From positions 900,946 through 964,945 of the forward strand of contig NZ_JAKFFS010000002.1 of NCBI RefSeq assembly GCF_021502725.1: a DNA stretch of 64,000 bases, given 5' to 3'. Below, in pieces: positions 9,546 through 18,167 of this stretch; position 1 is the first letter of the stretch; each line of letters starts with the position of its first letter. Under the pieces are notes generated by a model that was not told where the DNA came from, searched no databases, and was given only the letters and a program-made list of their open reading frames with translations. Made by a program: the position numbers and the translations under genes. Source of the stretch: Dyadobacter sp. CY345 (lineage in GTDB: Bacteria > Bacteroidota > Bacteroidia > Cytophagales > Spirosomataceae).

Positions 9546-10184
9546 ATGGCAAAAAAATCAAAATATTATGTAGTGTGGCAAGGTAGACAAACAGGCGTGT
9601 TTACCGATTGGAAGGAGTGTGAAGCACAAATTAAAGGCTTTGAGGATGCCCGTTATAAATCTTTCGACTCAATACAGGAAGCGGAAACTGCTATTCAGCG
9701 GAATTATTGGGAATATGTTCAGAAAAAAGAAAATGCAGCCAAAGCCATTGCAAAAATAGCCCCTGCTAATATTGGACAGCCTATAAAAAATGCAATTGCT
9801 GTTGATGCCGCGTGGAATACGGCTTCTGGCGATATGGAATATCAAGGTACTTATTTACAAACAGGCGAACGGATTTTTTTGCAAGGTCCGTTTAAAGACG
9901 CTACAAACAATATCGGCGAGTTTCTCGCGATCGTTCATGGATTGGCTTATCTACAAAAAAATAACAGTGACATCCCGATCTATTCAGATTCGAGAACGGC
10001 GATAAGCTGGATTAAGAAGAAACATGCTAATACAAAATTGCAGCTTACACCAAGAAATAAGCCTGTTTTTGAAATGCTTCAACGTGCGGAACGTTGGCTG
10101 GCCAGCAATACTTATCCTAATAAAATCCTGAAATGGGAAACAGAATATTGGGGTGAAAATCCTGCTGACTTTGGTAGAAAATAA
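9546..10184 (+). CDS. rnhA: Ribonuclease HI with N-terminal RNA-binding (viroplasmin-like) domain
   Basis: The enzyme degrades the RNA strand of RNA:DNA hybrids. Residues about 5-50 (KYYVVWQGRQTGVFTDWKEC, ending AETAIQRN) are the small hybrid-binding domain shared with eukaryotic RNase H1 and caulimovirus viroplasmin. The catalytic domain follows, with acidic residues in AVDAAWN, NNIGEFLAIVHGL, YSDSRTAISW and the C-terminal NPADFGRK. All four DEDD positions are present. This two-domain form of 212 residues is the usual one in Bacteroidota. It is followed six bases later by the methyltransferase gene. Confidence 0.95.
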   Translation: MAKKSKYYVVWQGRQTGVFTDWKECEAQIKGFEDARYKSFDSIQEAETAIQRNYWEYVQKKENAAKAIAKIAPANIGQPIKNAIAVDAAWNTASGDMEYQGTYLQTGERIFLQGPFKDATNNIGEFLAIVHGLAYLQKNNSDIPIYSDSRTAISWIKKKHANTKLQLTPRNKPVFEMLQRAERWLASNTYPNKILKWETEYWGENPADFGRK

Positions 10185-10190
10185 CAACCG

Positions 10191-10913
10191 ATGGCCAGAA
10201 ATTCATTTTTCAAATTCAAACAATTTACAGTTCAACAGGATAAATGTGCGATGAAAGTCTGTACGGATGCCTGTGTTTTTGGCGGCTGGGCAGATATTGA
10301 AAGTGCTGAGCATATTCTGGATATTGGAACAGGAACGGGGTTGTTGTCGCTGATGGCAGCTCAGAGAAACATAAATGCGAAGATCTGTGCGGTAGAACTT
10401 GATGCAGATGCTTTTTCTCAGGCAAAAGAAAATATAGAATATAGTCCTTTCGCTAACCGGATAGAAATTTTTCATACTGCAATTCAGGATTTTTTATCAT
10501 CGGGAAAATTTGATTGTATCATTTCAAATCCTCCGTTTTTTCAATCAGATCTCCGGTCGCCGGACGCAAAAATTAATCAGGCGCATCATTCGGATTCACT
10601 TACTTTTCAGGATTTATTGAACGCAGTTAATAGATTACTGACGCAGACTGGAAGGTTTAATATACTTCTTCCGGTTGAAGAAGGTATATTTTTTCAGGAA
10701 CTTGCTGAGAAATCTGGTCTGATTTTGATCCGAAAACTAACTTTGTTCCATCAAAATGGAAAGAAACCTTTTCGTTCTCTGATGGTCTTCGGACGAGGAG
10801 AATACGCTGATAATCGGTTGGTTAGCGACGATTTATTTATTTATGATGACGATGGAAAAACCTATCAGTCAAAGTTTGCCGAACTAATGAAAGATTTTTA
10901 TTTGATATTTTGA
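10191..10913 (+). CDS. trmN6: tRNA1(Val) (adenine(37)-N6)-methyltransferase
   Basis: A Rossmann-fold SAM-dependent methyltransferase of 240 residues. Motif I is ILDIGTGTGLLSLMAAQRN (about 43-61), the SAM-ribose acidic residue follows in CAVELDADAF, and the catalytic motif of N6-adenine methylases appears as DCIISNPPFFQSDLRSP (about 103-119). The N-terminal pattern FKFKQFTVQQDKCAMKV with TDACVFGGW is that of the YfiC/TrmN6 group, which modifies A37 of tRNA1(Val) in E. coli. Substrate assignment rests on that similarity. It is six bases after rnhA and probably the last gene of the pepT-rnhA unit. Confidence 0.9.
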   Translation: MARNSFFKFKQFTVQQDKCAMKVCTDACVFGGWADIESAEHILDIGTGTGLLSLMAAQRNINAKICAVELDADAFSQAKENIEYSPFANRIEIFHTAIQDFLSSGKFDCIISNPPFFQSDLRSPDAKINQAHHSDSLTFQDLLNAVNRLLTQTGRFNILLPVEEGIFFQELAEKSGLILIRKLTLFHQNGKKPFRSLMVFGRGEYADNRLVSDDLFIYDDDGKTYQSKFAELMKDFYLIF

Positions 10914-10976
10914 TCAGGAAAAACACGAACTTTACACGTTAATATGGGTGTACAGGTATCACCCAAGTACATATTC

Positions 10977-11951
10977 ATGACCAATTCAGCAATTCAGATT
11001 TCCGTTGTCGTCCCGCTTTTCAATGAAGAGGAGTCTCTGCCAGAGCTCAGTGAGTGGATTGCGCGCGTTATGTCTGAAAATAATTTTACATACGAAGTTC
11101 TTTTTATCGATGACGGAAGCAAAGATCGCTCATGGGAAGTGATTTGTGAACTGTCATTAAAAAACCCGAATATTAAGGGAAGGCGTTTTGTGCGTAATTA
11201 TGGAAAAACAGCTGCTTTGCAGACGGCTTTTCAGGCTGCGCGTGGAGATGTTGTAATAACCATGGATGCTGATTTACAAGACAGTCCTGATGAAATTCCG
11301 GAACTTTACCGGATGATCACTGAAGACCGCTATGATCTGGTGTCGGGCTGGAAAAAGAAAAGGTATGACCCGATTACTAAAACGATTCCGACTAAGATTT
11401 TCAACGCTGCAACAAGGGGTATTTCCGGAGTATCGCTCCACGATTTTAATTGTGGTCTGAAAGCATACCGGAAAGACGTGGTTAAAAATGTCACGATTTA
11501 TGGTGAAATGCACCGGTATATTCCTGTAATTGCCAAATGGAATGGGTATGGGAAAATAGGAGAGAAGGTTGTTCAGCATCAGGCAAGAAAATACGGTTAC
11601 ACAAAATTCGGCCTTGAAAGGTTCGTTTTTGGTTTCCTTGATTTGCTTTCGATTGCGTTCGTGAATAAATTTGGTCGTCGTCCGATGCATTTATTTGGCA
11701 GCCTCGGAACGCTGATGTTTTTTCTTGGAACGGTCATTGCATTCTGGCTGCTGGGTACCAAAATTTATAAAATTTATATTTCGCACGAACAATACCGGAA
11801 CGTAACAGAAAATCCGCTGTTTTTTCTGGCGCTCGTTGCCATCATGGTTGGTTCGCAATTGTTCCTGGCAGGCTTTTTGGGAGAATTATTTGTCAAGCAG
11901 TCCATATCAAAAACCGGAGACTATCTGATATCGGAAAAAGCGGGTGAATAA
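10977..11951 (+). CDS. Family 2 glycosyltransferase, polyprenyl-phosphate type, with two C-terminal membrane helices
   Basis: The GT-A domain (about residues 1-220) begins ISVVVPLFNEEESLPEL and has the nucleotide-sugar motif FIDDGSKDRSWEV and the metal-binding VITMDADLQDSPDEIPEL. A C-terminal region has two membrane segments (about 240-265 and 285-310). This is the layout of bactoprenol-phosphate sugar transferases such as GtrB/ArnC-like enzymes, which charge undecaprenyl phosphate on the cytosolic face. The sugar cannot be told. I chose the ATG at 10977 because it sits just before the conserved beta strand; another in-frame ATG at 10944 would add 11 residues. Confidence 0.88.
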   Translation: MTNSAIQISVVVPLFNEEESLPELSEWIARVMSENNFTYEVLFIDDGSKDRSWEVICELSLKNPNIKGRRFVRNYGKTAALQTAFQAARGDVVITMDADLQDSPDEIPELYRMITEDRYDLVSGWKKKRYDPITKTIPTKIFNAATRGISGVSLHDFNCGLKAYRKDVVKNVTIYGEMHRYIPVIAKWNGYGKIGEKVVQHQARKYGYTKFGLERFVFGFLDLLSIAFVNKFGRRPMHLFGSLGTLMFFLGTVIAFWLLGTKIYKIYISHEQYRNVTENPLFFLALVAIMVGSQLFLAGFLGELFVKQSISKTGDYLISEKAGE

Positions 11952-11999
11952 AAATAAATATCAAACAATTAAACAGATTCATATACCTATTACCATATA

Positions 12000-12611
12000 A
12001 TGAACGCAAACGTACACAAAGCCCACCCATGGCATGGAATTCCGATGGGCGAAAATGCACCTGATCTTGTAACCGCATTTATTGAAATCGTTCCTACGGA
12101 TACCGTTAAATACGAAATTGACAAACAGACGGGTTATTTGAAAATTGACCGTCCTCAGAAATATTCGAACATTGTTCCTGCACTTTACGGATTTATCCCT
12201 AAAACATATTGTGCAGACAAAATTGCTGCTTTGGCAAGAGACAGATCTGGCAGAGACGTTACCGAAGGTGACGGAGATGCGCTGGATATTATCGTTTTGT
12301 GCGAGAAAATTATTTCTCATGGAGATATCATGTGTCAGGCGAAACCAATTGGTGGTATCCGTTTGATCGACGGCGGAGAAGCTGATGATAAAATCATTGC
12401 AGTTTTGAAAGGCGACGAAGTTTATGGCGCTTATTCAGACATCAGCGAATTACCGCAAGGAATTGTTGAGCGTTTGAAGCACTATTTCCTTACGTATAAA
12501 AACCTTCCGGGCGAAAAAGCACACATTGAAATTACCAATGTATATGGCCGCGAGGAAGCGCACGAAGTGATCATGACTTCGGTTGAAGATTACAAAGATT
12601 CGTTCTACTGA
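12000..12611 (+). CDS. ppa: Inorganic pyrophosphatase, family I
   Basis: It hydrolyses pyrophosphate in the cytosol and so drives biosynthetic reactions. The 203-residue protein contains the family I signature as EGDGDALDIIVLCE (about 78-91), with the metal-binding aspartates in DGDALD. Upstream, VKYEIDKQTGYLKIDR and YPA-like YGFIPKTYC segments fit the active-site strands. GGIRLIDGGEADDKIIAVL supplies the remaining acidic residues. Size is typical for the soluble enzyme. A strong terminator follows about 80 bases after the stop. Confidence 0.95.
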   Translation: MNANVHKAHPWHGIPMGENAPDLVTAFIEIVPTDTVKYEIDKQTGYLKIDRPQKYSNIVPALYGFIPKTYCADKIAALARDRSGRDVTEGDGDALDIIVLCEKIISHGDIMCQAKPIGGIRLIDGGEADDKIIAVLKGDEVYGAYSDISELPQGIVERLKHYFLTYKNLPGEKAHIEITNVYGREEAHEVIMTSVEDYKDSFY

Positions 12612-12688
12612 ATACCTGAGCTACCTCAGGTACGGAGTAAGAAAGAGGCTTAGGACCAGGTCCCGAGCAGACTGATAGTTAATAATAT

Positions 12689-12716
12689 AGCCGCCCCGGA
12701 TACGGGCGGCTTTGTT
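12689..12716 (+). terminator. Rho-independent terminator after ppa
   Basis: AGCCGCCC, a short loop, then GGGCGGCT form a perfect 8-bp GC-rich stem followed by a T-rich tract. It lies about 78 bases after the ppa stop codon on the same strand. Confidence 0.85.
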
Positions 12717-12841
12717 TATTTGTATCTTTGTGCAAAATTTTCAAAAAAGGTGAATCTTTCGTGCCTGGCGACAGCAATTTTTGTTAATTTCCAAACTGGG
12801 AAATTTGCAGATTAAGTGGTGGCAGGTTATAAAATAATGTA

Positions 12842-14437
12842 ATGAGTAATATAGAGGAAATTAAAAAAAGACGCACATTCGCGATCATTAGTCACCCGGA
12901 TGCAGGGAAAACAACGCTAACTGAGAAATTGCTGCTTTTTGGAGGAGCGATCCAGACGGCTGGTGCGGTAAAATCCAATAAAATAAAAAAAACTGCAACT
13001 TCCGATTTCATGGAAATTGAGAAGCAACGTGGTATCTCGGTGGCGACTTCGGTAATGACTTTCGAATACCGCGATTTGCTGATCAACATTCTGGATACGC
13101 CTGGTCACAAAGACTTTGCTGAAGATACTTATCGAACGCTTACGGCTGTCGATAGTGTAATTCTGGTGATTGACTGCGTGAAAGGGGTGGAAGAGCAAAC
13201 CGAAAGGCTTATGGAGGTTTGCCGGATGCGAAATACACCCGTGATCGTTTTTGTGAATAAGCTTGATAGGGAAGGACAGAATCCGTTCGAACTGCTTGAT
13301 GAGCTGGAAACGAAATTAGGTATCCGTGTTCGTCCATTAACCTGGCCGATCAACATGGGTGCAGATTTTAAAGGTGTTTACAGTTTATTTGAACAAAAAC
13401 TATATTTCTTTAAGATCAATAAAACAAAAATCGAAAGTAACGTCGTTGAGATAAATCTTGAAGATGATAAACTGGAAGAACTTCTTGGCCTGAAAGACGC
13501 TGTTCAATTGGTTGAAGATGTAGAACTGGTTGATGGCGTTTATGATAAATTTTCGAATGAAGCTTACGCAAGTGGACAATTAGCTCCTGTTTTCTTTGGA
13601 AGTGCCATCAATAACTTTGGTATCAAAGAACTTCTGGATACGTTCTGTGAAATCTCCCCACTTCCTCAGCCTCGCCCGACGGATGTGAGAGAAGTTGAAC
13701 CGACAGAATCAAAATTCAGTGGATTTATCTTTAAAATTCACGCAAACCTTGATCCTCGTCACCGCGACAGGATCGCGTTTTTAAGGATTTGTTCCGGTAA
13801 ATTTGAGAGAAGGACTTTTTATCATCATGTAAGATTGAACAAAGACGTACGTTTTGCGAGTCCGTTCACGTTTATGGCTTCTGATAAAAGTGTGATGGAT
13901 GAAGGTTTCCCGGGAGATGTTGTCGGCTTATATGATACAGGGAATTTCAAAATTGGCGATACGTTGACAGAAGGAGAAGATTTCAATTTTGCAGGTATAC
14001 CAAGTTTCTCGCCTGAAATTTTCAAGGAGCTGATCAACCTTGATCCAATGAAATCCAAGCAATTGGAAAAAGGTATTCAACAGCTTACGGATGAAGGAGT
14101 TGCGCAGTTGTTCAACCTGGATCTCGGAAATAGGAAGGTGGTAGGAACCGTGGGAGAGCTTCAATTTGACGTAATCCAGTATCGTCTGGAGCATGAATAT
14201 GGTGCAAAATGCCGCTGGGTTCCAATGAATATTACCCGTGCATGCTGGCTGACAGCTGATGAAAAATCAGCAATGGATGAATTTATCCGTTTGAAAGGAA
14301 ATCAGATCGCATTTGACAAAGATAGAAACCCCGTTTTCTTCGCAGAATCCGATTGGATGATCCGTATGAACCGTGAAAATAACCCAAAAATACATTTTCA
14401 TTTTACGTCTGAGTTTAAGACAGAGGTGGCTTTGTAG
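12842..14437 (+). CDS. prfC: Peptide chain release factor 3
   Basis: RF3 is a translational GTPase that removes RF1/RF2 from the ribosome after termination. The 531-residue product has the P-loop [13 protein letters not shown] (about 18-30), switch I with [14 protein letters not shown], switch [18 protein letters not shown] and the NKLDRE guanine-specificity motif. Domains II and III follow with [14 protein letters not shown] near residue 440, where RF3 differs from EF-G. Length agrees with the family. A TATCTTTG element at 12723-12730 may be a -7 box, without a clear -33 partner. A repeat cluster begins right after the stop. Confidence 0.96.
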   Translation: MSNIEEIKKRRTFAIISHPDAGKTTLTEKLLLFGGAIQTAGAVKSNKIKKTATSDFMEIEKQRGISVATSVMTFEYRDLLINILDTPGHKDFAEDTYRTLTAVDSVILVIDCVKGVEEQTERLMEVCRMRNTPVIVFVNKLDREGQNPFELLDELETKLGIRVRPLTWPINMGADFKGVYSLFEQKLYFFKINKTKIESNVVEINLEDDKLEELLGLKDAVQLVEDVELVDGVYDKFSNEAYASGQLAPVFFGSAINNFGIKELLDTFCEISPLPQPRPTDVREVEPTESKFSGFIFKIHANLDPRHRDRIAFLRICSGKFERRTFYHHVRLNKDVRFASPFTFMASDKSVMDEGFPGDVVGLYDTGNFKIGDTLTEGEDFNFAGIPSFSPEIFKELINLDPMKSKQLEKGIQQLTDEGVAQLFNLDLGNRKVVGTVGELQFDVIQYRLEHEYGAKCRWVPMNITRACWLTADEKSAMDEFIRLKGNQIAFDKDRNPVFFAESDWMIRMNRENNPKIHFHFTSEFKTEVAL

Positions 14438-15012
14438 AAGGAAGGCTTTTTTTATCAGAAATACCCGGATGTCTTTCTGTCACCCCTTCGGGGTTGTGGC
14501 TTGATTTCATTCCTTATTTCTATAATACTAACATCCCTTCGGGATTATTCGCATAAGAAATTTCGTGAAAAAGGATGTCAAAGTGACTTTTGAAGTCTGC
14601 ATATCTTTAATTATACGAAAAAGTAACCGCTGGATTAAAAACTCGAAATAGGTAGCGGGTTTAACCTGAACGCCATGTAAATACGAACATGTAATTGCTG
14701 GATTAAAAACCCGAAGGGTTGAGATTATTATAGAAAAAATCTGTACGCTCTAACAGAAATACCCGGAAGTTTTTCTTTCATCCGTTCCGGGTTTTGGCTT
14801 GATTTTATTTCTTAATTCTACAATACTAACATCCCTTTTGGATTATTCGCAGAAGAAGTTTCGTGAAAAAGGATGTCAAAGTGACTTTTGAAGACAACAT
14901 ATCTTTAATCATACAAACATGTAATTGCTGGATTAAAAACCCGAAGGGTTGATATTATTATAGAAAAAGTCTATACGCACTAAAATCTAAACCCGGAAAG
15001 GGTGACAGAATA
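14438..15012. repeat. Tandem duplication of a CCCTTCGGG/CCCGAAGGG repeat composite
   Basis: Two diverged tandem copies of one composite fill the gap after prfC: about 14454-14752 and 14753-14990. Each starts CAGAAATACCCGGA, continues with a CATCCCTT palindrome in inverted orientation, then a conserved spacer (GTGAAAAAGGATGTCAAAG, TGACTTTTGAAG), and ends with AAAAACCCGAAGGGTTGA and TATTATAG. The first copy is longer by about 55 bp (about 14625-14680). The palindromes belong to the same family as those at 4.4-5.2 kb, but the spacers differ. A final AAACCCGGAAAGGGTGACA unit lies at about 14988-15007. Confidence 0.8.
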
Positions 15013-15013
15013 T

Positions 15014-15059
15014 TAAAGCACTCCCTGATTGAAAATATTGTCAATCGGGAAGTGCTTTT
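15014..15059 (-). terminator. Terminator-like hairpin downstream of the Spy/CpxP-like gene
   Basis: AAAGCACT...GATTG and CAATC...AGTGCTTT form a long stem with two mismatches around an AT-rich loop, flanked by A/T runs on both sides. It lies 20 bases beyond the stop codon at 15079 on the minus strand, and may act in both directions. Confidence 0.7.
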
Positions 15060-15078
15060 AATTCAATATTAGTTAACT

Positions 15079-15441
15079 CTAATTCCTCGGCCCTCTGCCC
15101 ATTCCGCCATTTTTTCTACGTTCTTCCATTGCGGTTTTGTATTTTTCCTGTTGTTCAGGCGTTAATACTTTTTGCAGTTCAGTGTTGAACGCTTCCATTG
15201 ATTCGCGCATTTTAGAACGGTCTGCATCCTGAGAATTTCTGACTTCGTCCATTTTCTGAGCACGGGATAGGTTTAAAGCGTAAACCTGCTTTTGTTGCTC
15301 CTCGGTAAGTTTCAAACTTTCGGTTAAAGTCTTAGTCTGATTTTCTGCTCTCGCTTCTGCCGTCATTTTAGCGTTGCCACGCTGTGCAAATGCGGAGATA
15401 CTGACGAATGCCAGCATTATGGCAATTATTCCCTTCTTCAT
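15079..15441 (-). CDS. Small exported Spy/CpxP-like protein
   Basis: The 120-residue product has a clear signal peptide (MKKGIIAIMLAFVSISAFAQ, cleavage after about residue 19). The mature helical part contains two LT-x-EQQ motifs, LKLTEEQQKQVYALNL and KVLTPEQQEKYKTAMEERR. These are the hallmark of the Spy/CpxP/LTXXQ group of periplasmic chaperone-like or stress-sensing proteins, and Bacteroidota carry many such short forms. The C-terminus is glycine- and arginine-rich. Function beyond that is not known. It is monocistronic, followed by a hairpin. Confidence 0.8.
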   Translation of the reverse strand: MKKGIIAIMLAFVSISAFAQRGNAKMTAEARAENQTKTLTESLKLTEEQQKQVYALNLSRAQKMDEVRNSQDADRSKMRESMEAFNTELQKVLTPEQQEKYKTAMEERRKNGGMGRGPRN

Positions 15442-15631
15442 ATGTTTTTAGTTTAAATACCCGTCTTAGAGATGGATTTTTAAAGAAGGTTTAATCTGCA
15501 ACAAATTATTTGTGGAAGTGAAGGCTAGTGTAAAATGACCGGTGGGAAATATTTCGCGGGTATTGAGAGCGGCCTGGATACTGTTTAGATAATTTAAAAC
15601 GAAAAAAGCCCAGATTTCTCTGAGCTTTCTG

Positions 15632-15705
15632 CGGTCTGGACGGGACTCGAACCCGCGACCCCATGCGTGACAGGCATGTATTCTAACCAACTGAACTACC
15701 AAACC
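15632..15705 (-). tRNA. tRNA-Asp (anticodon GTC), copy 1
   Basis: The minus strand folds as a cloverleaf. The acceptor arms GGTTTGG and CCAGACC pair with one G-U, and the discriminator base is G. The anticodon stem CATGC/GCATG holds the loop CTGTCAC, so the anticodon is GTC (Asp). The T-arm contains GGGTTCGAGTCCC. CCA is not encoded. An identical copy lies 102 bp upstream in the direction of transcription, so both are probably made from one transcript. Confidence 0.96.
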
Positions 15706-15733
15706 AATAGCTTCAATCTCTCAATAAACTTGG

Positions 15734-15807
15734 CGGTCTGGACGGGACTCGAACCCGCGACCCCATGCGTGACAGGCATGTATTCTAACCAACTGAACTA
15801 CCAAACC
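15734..15807 (-). tRNA. tRNA-Asp (anticodon GTC), copy 2
   Basis: This is identical in sequence to the copy at 15632-15705, with the same cloverleaf, GTC anticodon and discriminator G. The two genes are separated by 28 bases. This copy is first in the direction of transcription. Confidence 0.96.
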
Positions 15808-15968
15808 AAGTTACTTTCGCCCGTCGTTCCGGGTTATTGTGGTGCAAAACTAGTATTATTATTCTTGAATACAATACCTGATGCAAATAAAATGTTAGTT
15901 AATTTGCAAATAAAATTTCTAATAACCAAATCTATTCTGGTTATCAAATAGTTGTAATTTGAAAAAAA

Positions 15969-17069
15969 ATGACAGAAATAAAGCAGATCACCCAACAGCT
16001 TGAAAAACTAGCCCCGATATCTTACCAGGAAAGTTATGATAATGCCGGACTGATCGTTGGTGATCCGGAAACGGAGGTTACAGGAATTCTTTTTTCACTT
16101 GACGTAACCGAAGACATAGTTGCGGAAGCAATTGAAAAAAACTGTAATCTCATTGTCGCGCATCACCCTATTGTGTTTAAAGGGTTGAAAAAACTTAACG
16201 GAAACAATTATGTTGAAAGAACTGTAATCAAAGCCATAAAAAATGAAATCGCGATTTATGCGATTCATACCAATCTTGATCATGTTGCCCAGGGTGTAAA
16301 CTGGAAAATTGCAGAAAGGCTGAGACTAACGAATGTTAAGGTATTAGCACCGAAAAAAGAACTTCTATCTAAACTAACATTTTTTGTTCCGGTTAAAGAT
16401 TCACAAAATGTACTGGATGCACTTTTCAAAGCCGGGGCAGGAGAAATCGGGCAGTATAAAAATTGTAGTTTCAGAACAGAAGGTATAGGTACATTTCAAC
16501 CCGGTGTGGCCGCAAATCCTGTGATTGGTTCGCGTGGAGTAAATGAAGAAGTTGTTGAACACAGAATTGAGGTAATGTTTCCCTCATATCTTGAATCAAC
16601 AATTTTGTCTGTACTAAAAAAGAATCATCCGTACGAAGAAGTCGCTTATTATCTTCAATTACTGGAAAACGAAAATCAGGAGGTAGGCGCAGGTGCTGTT
16701 GGCGATCTGACTGAACCTATGGATCCGGAGGATTTTTTACGTTTTGTAAAAGATCAAATGCAAACTTCGGTAATCCGGCATACCGTTCCTTTAAATAAAA
16801 AAATACAACGTGTTGCAGTCTGCGGTGGGGCAGGGAGTTTTTTGTTGTCGAACGCAATTCGCGCCAAAGCAGACGTTTTTATTACAGCAGATTATAAATA
16901 TCATGAATTTTTTGATGCCGATAATCGCATAATGATCTGTGATATCGGACATTTCGAAAGCGAAGTATTTACGAAAGATTTATTATACAACTATTTATCA
17001 GGAATTTTTAGTAATTTCGCACTCTGTTTGTCAGAAGTCAATACGAATCCGGTGCGATATTTTGTTTAG
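15969..17069 (+). CDS. NIF3-family dinuclear metal-centre protein (YbgI/YqfO-like)
   Basis: At 366 residues this is the long NIF3 form, in which a PII-like insert (about 125-230, here KLTFFVPVKDSQNVLDALFKA onward) interrupts the metal-binding domain. Metal ligands are visible in NLIVAHHPIVFKGLKKL (about 58-74), AIYAIHTNLDHV (about 96-107) and ICDIGHFESEVF near the C-terminus. Relatives are annotated as GTP cyclohydrolase I type 2 homologues, but a physiological reaction is not established for most. The next gene, a zinc-ribbon coiled-coil protein, is a recurrent neighbour of nif3 in bacteria, suggesting a functional link. Confidence 0.92.
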   Translation: MTEIKQITQQLEKLAPISYQESYDNAGLIVGDPETEVTGILFSLDVTEDIVAEAIEKNCNLIVAHHPIVFKGLKKLNGNNYVERTVIKAIKNEIAIYAIHTNLDHVAQGVNWKIAERLRLTNVKVLAPKKELLSKLTFFVPVKDSQNVLDALFKAGAGEIGQYKNCSFRTEGIGTFQPGVAANPVIGSRGVNEEVVEHRIEVMFPSYLESTILSVLKKNHPYEEVAYYLQLLENENQEVGAGAVGDLTEPMDPEDFLRFVKDQMQTSVIRHTVPLNKKIQRVAVCGGAGSFLLSNAIRAKADVFITADYKYHEFFDADNRIMICDIGHFESEVFTKDLLYNYLSGIFSNFALCLSEVNTNPVRYFV

Positions 17070-17173
17070 AAAACAGTTTTTCAGCAAGTAAGTACCGAAC
17101 AAGTAGGAAGAAGAGATTCAGTTTTAGTCCCACTCATATAATACGCATTGAAACAAGTCCATTAAAGACATAC

Positions 17174-17920
17174 ATGGAAAACACAATCGCACAAAAATTA
17201 GACGCTCTCCTGAAACTTCAGGAAATTGATTCAAGCCTGGATGAAATCAGAAAAACCCGTGGCGATCTTCCTGAGGAAGTTAGAGATCTGGAAGACGAAA
17301 TCATCGGTTTTGAAACGAGAATAGGAAAATTCAAAAGCGAAATCGCTGCTTTAAATAGCGAAATTGACAACTTCAAAGGCGCTCAAAAGGATGGTGAAAA
17401 ACTGATCAAAAAATACAAGGATCAGCAAATGAATGTTCGTAACAACCGCGAATATGATGCCATCACAAAGGAAATCGAATTGCAGGAACTTGACATGCAA
17501 TTGGCTGACAAGAAAATCAACGAAGCCAAAGCGCGTATCAGATTGATCGAGGATGATGCAAATCGTGCGGAATCTACTTTGAACGAAAGAAACGAAGATC
17601 TTAAAGCTAAAAAAGGCGAGCTTTCTTTGATCACCAGCGAAAGCGAAGCAGAAGAGAAAACTCTTTTAGGCGATCGTGAAAAGCACACCAAAAAAATCGA
17701 AGAGCGTTTATTGAAATCTTATCAGAAAATTCGTGATAACTCAATGAATGGTCTTGCAGTGGTGCACGTATCTCGTGGTGCTTGCGGAGGCTGTTTCAGC
17801 ATTGTTCCTCCACAAAGACAAGCAGATATCCGTGAACGTAAGAAACTGATCGTTTGCGAACATTGCGGAAGAATCCTGGCTGACGTAGAAAGCGTCGAAC
17901 CAGTTCATCAGCGTCGCTAG
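17174..17920 (+). CDS. Coiled-coil protein with C-terminal C4 zinc ribbon
   Basis: Residues about 5-175 are charged, heptad-rich helix (repeated EIE/ELQELD/KKIEER patterns) expected to form a long antiparallel coiled coil. The C-terminus, ACGGCFSIVPPQRQADIRER followed by VCEHCGRIL, supplies two CxxC pairs for a zinc ribbon. This is the DUF164-type zinc-ribbon family, with a DksA-like appearance but no shown function. It follows nif3 by 104 bp on the same strand and is closed by a terminator. Confidence 0.9.
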   Translation: MENTIAQKLDALLKLQEIDSSLDEIRKTRGDLPEEVRDLEDEIIGFETRIGKFKSEIAALNSEIDNFKGAQKDGEKLIKKYKDQQMNVRNNREYDAITKEIELQELDMQLADKKINEAKARIRLIEDDANRAESTLNERNEDLKAKKGELSLITSESEAEEKTLLGDREKHTKKIEERLLKSYQKIRDNSMNGLAVVHVSRGACGGCFSIVPPQRQADIRERKKLIVCEHCGRILADVESVEPVHQRR

Positions 17921-17939
17921 TCGTTAGAAATATTTTGAT

Positions 17940-17978
17940 AAAAGGGTTGTCTCTTAACAGGCAACCTTTTTATTTTTT
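17940..17978 (+). terminator. Rho-independent terminator after the zinc-ribbon gene
   Basis: AAAGGGTTG and CAACCTTTTT form a stem around TCTCTTAACAGG and lead into a run of T residues, 20 bases after the stop codon. Confidence 0.8.
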
Positions 17979-17994
17979 CAGGTATAAGCTTTTT

Positions 17995-18155
17995 TCAGTT
18001 TGATACCTCGATCGGTTCAGCTTCAAAAGCCGGTCCTGATGAATTAAAATTTCCGGATGTTATCAGGAATTGAATTCCTAAATATTCTGTGCTTAAATTT
18101 GTCACCGCTGTTCAGGAATGCTCTTCTCTGTCAGTGATGTAATTGTTTCAACCAT
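17995..18155 (-). pseudogene. Possible frameshifted remnant of a small gene (about 53 codons)
   Basis: On the minus strand an ATG at 18155 opens MVETITSLTEKSIPEQR and then hits a stop. A shift by one base lets reading continue as VTNLSTEYLGIQFLITSG, then NFNSSGPAFEAEPIEVSN, to a TGA at 17997-17995. The interval is 161 nt, so one added base would give an intact 54-codon frame. The peptide looks protein-like, but no family is recognised and the stretch is short. It could be chance. Confidence 0.2.
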
Positions 18156-18167
18156 CGGCAACTTCCC

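Noticed and set aside
12723..12730. TATCTTTG as a prfC promoter
   Set aside because: No TTTG box at a fitting distance upstream; the nearest is 8 bases away inside the ppa terminator tail. Not listed as a promoter.
15466..15702. 78-codon minus-strand frame
   Set aside because: It runs through a tRNA-Asp gene, so its N-terminus is the tRNA sequence.
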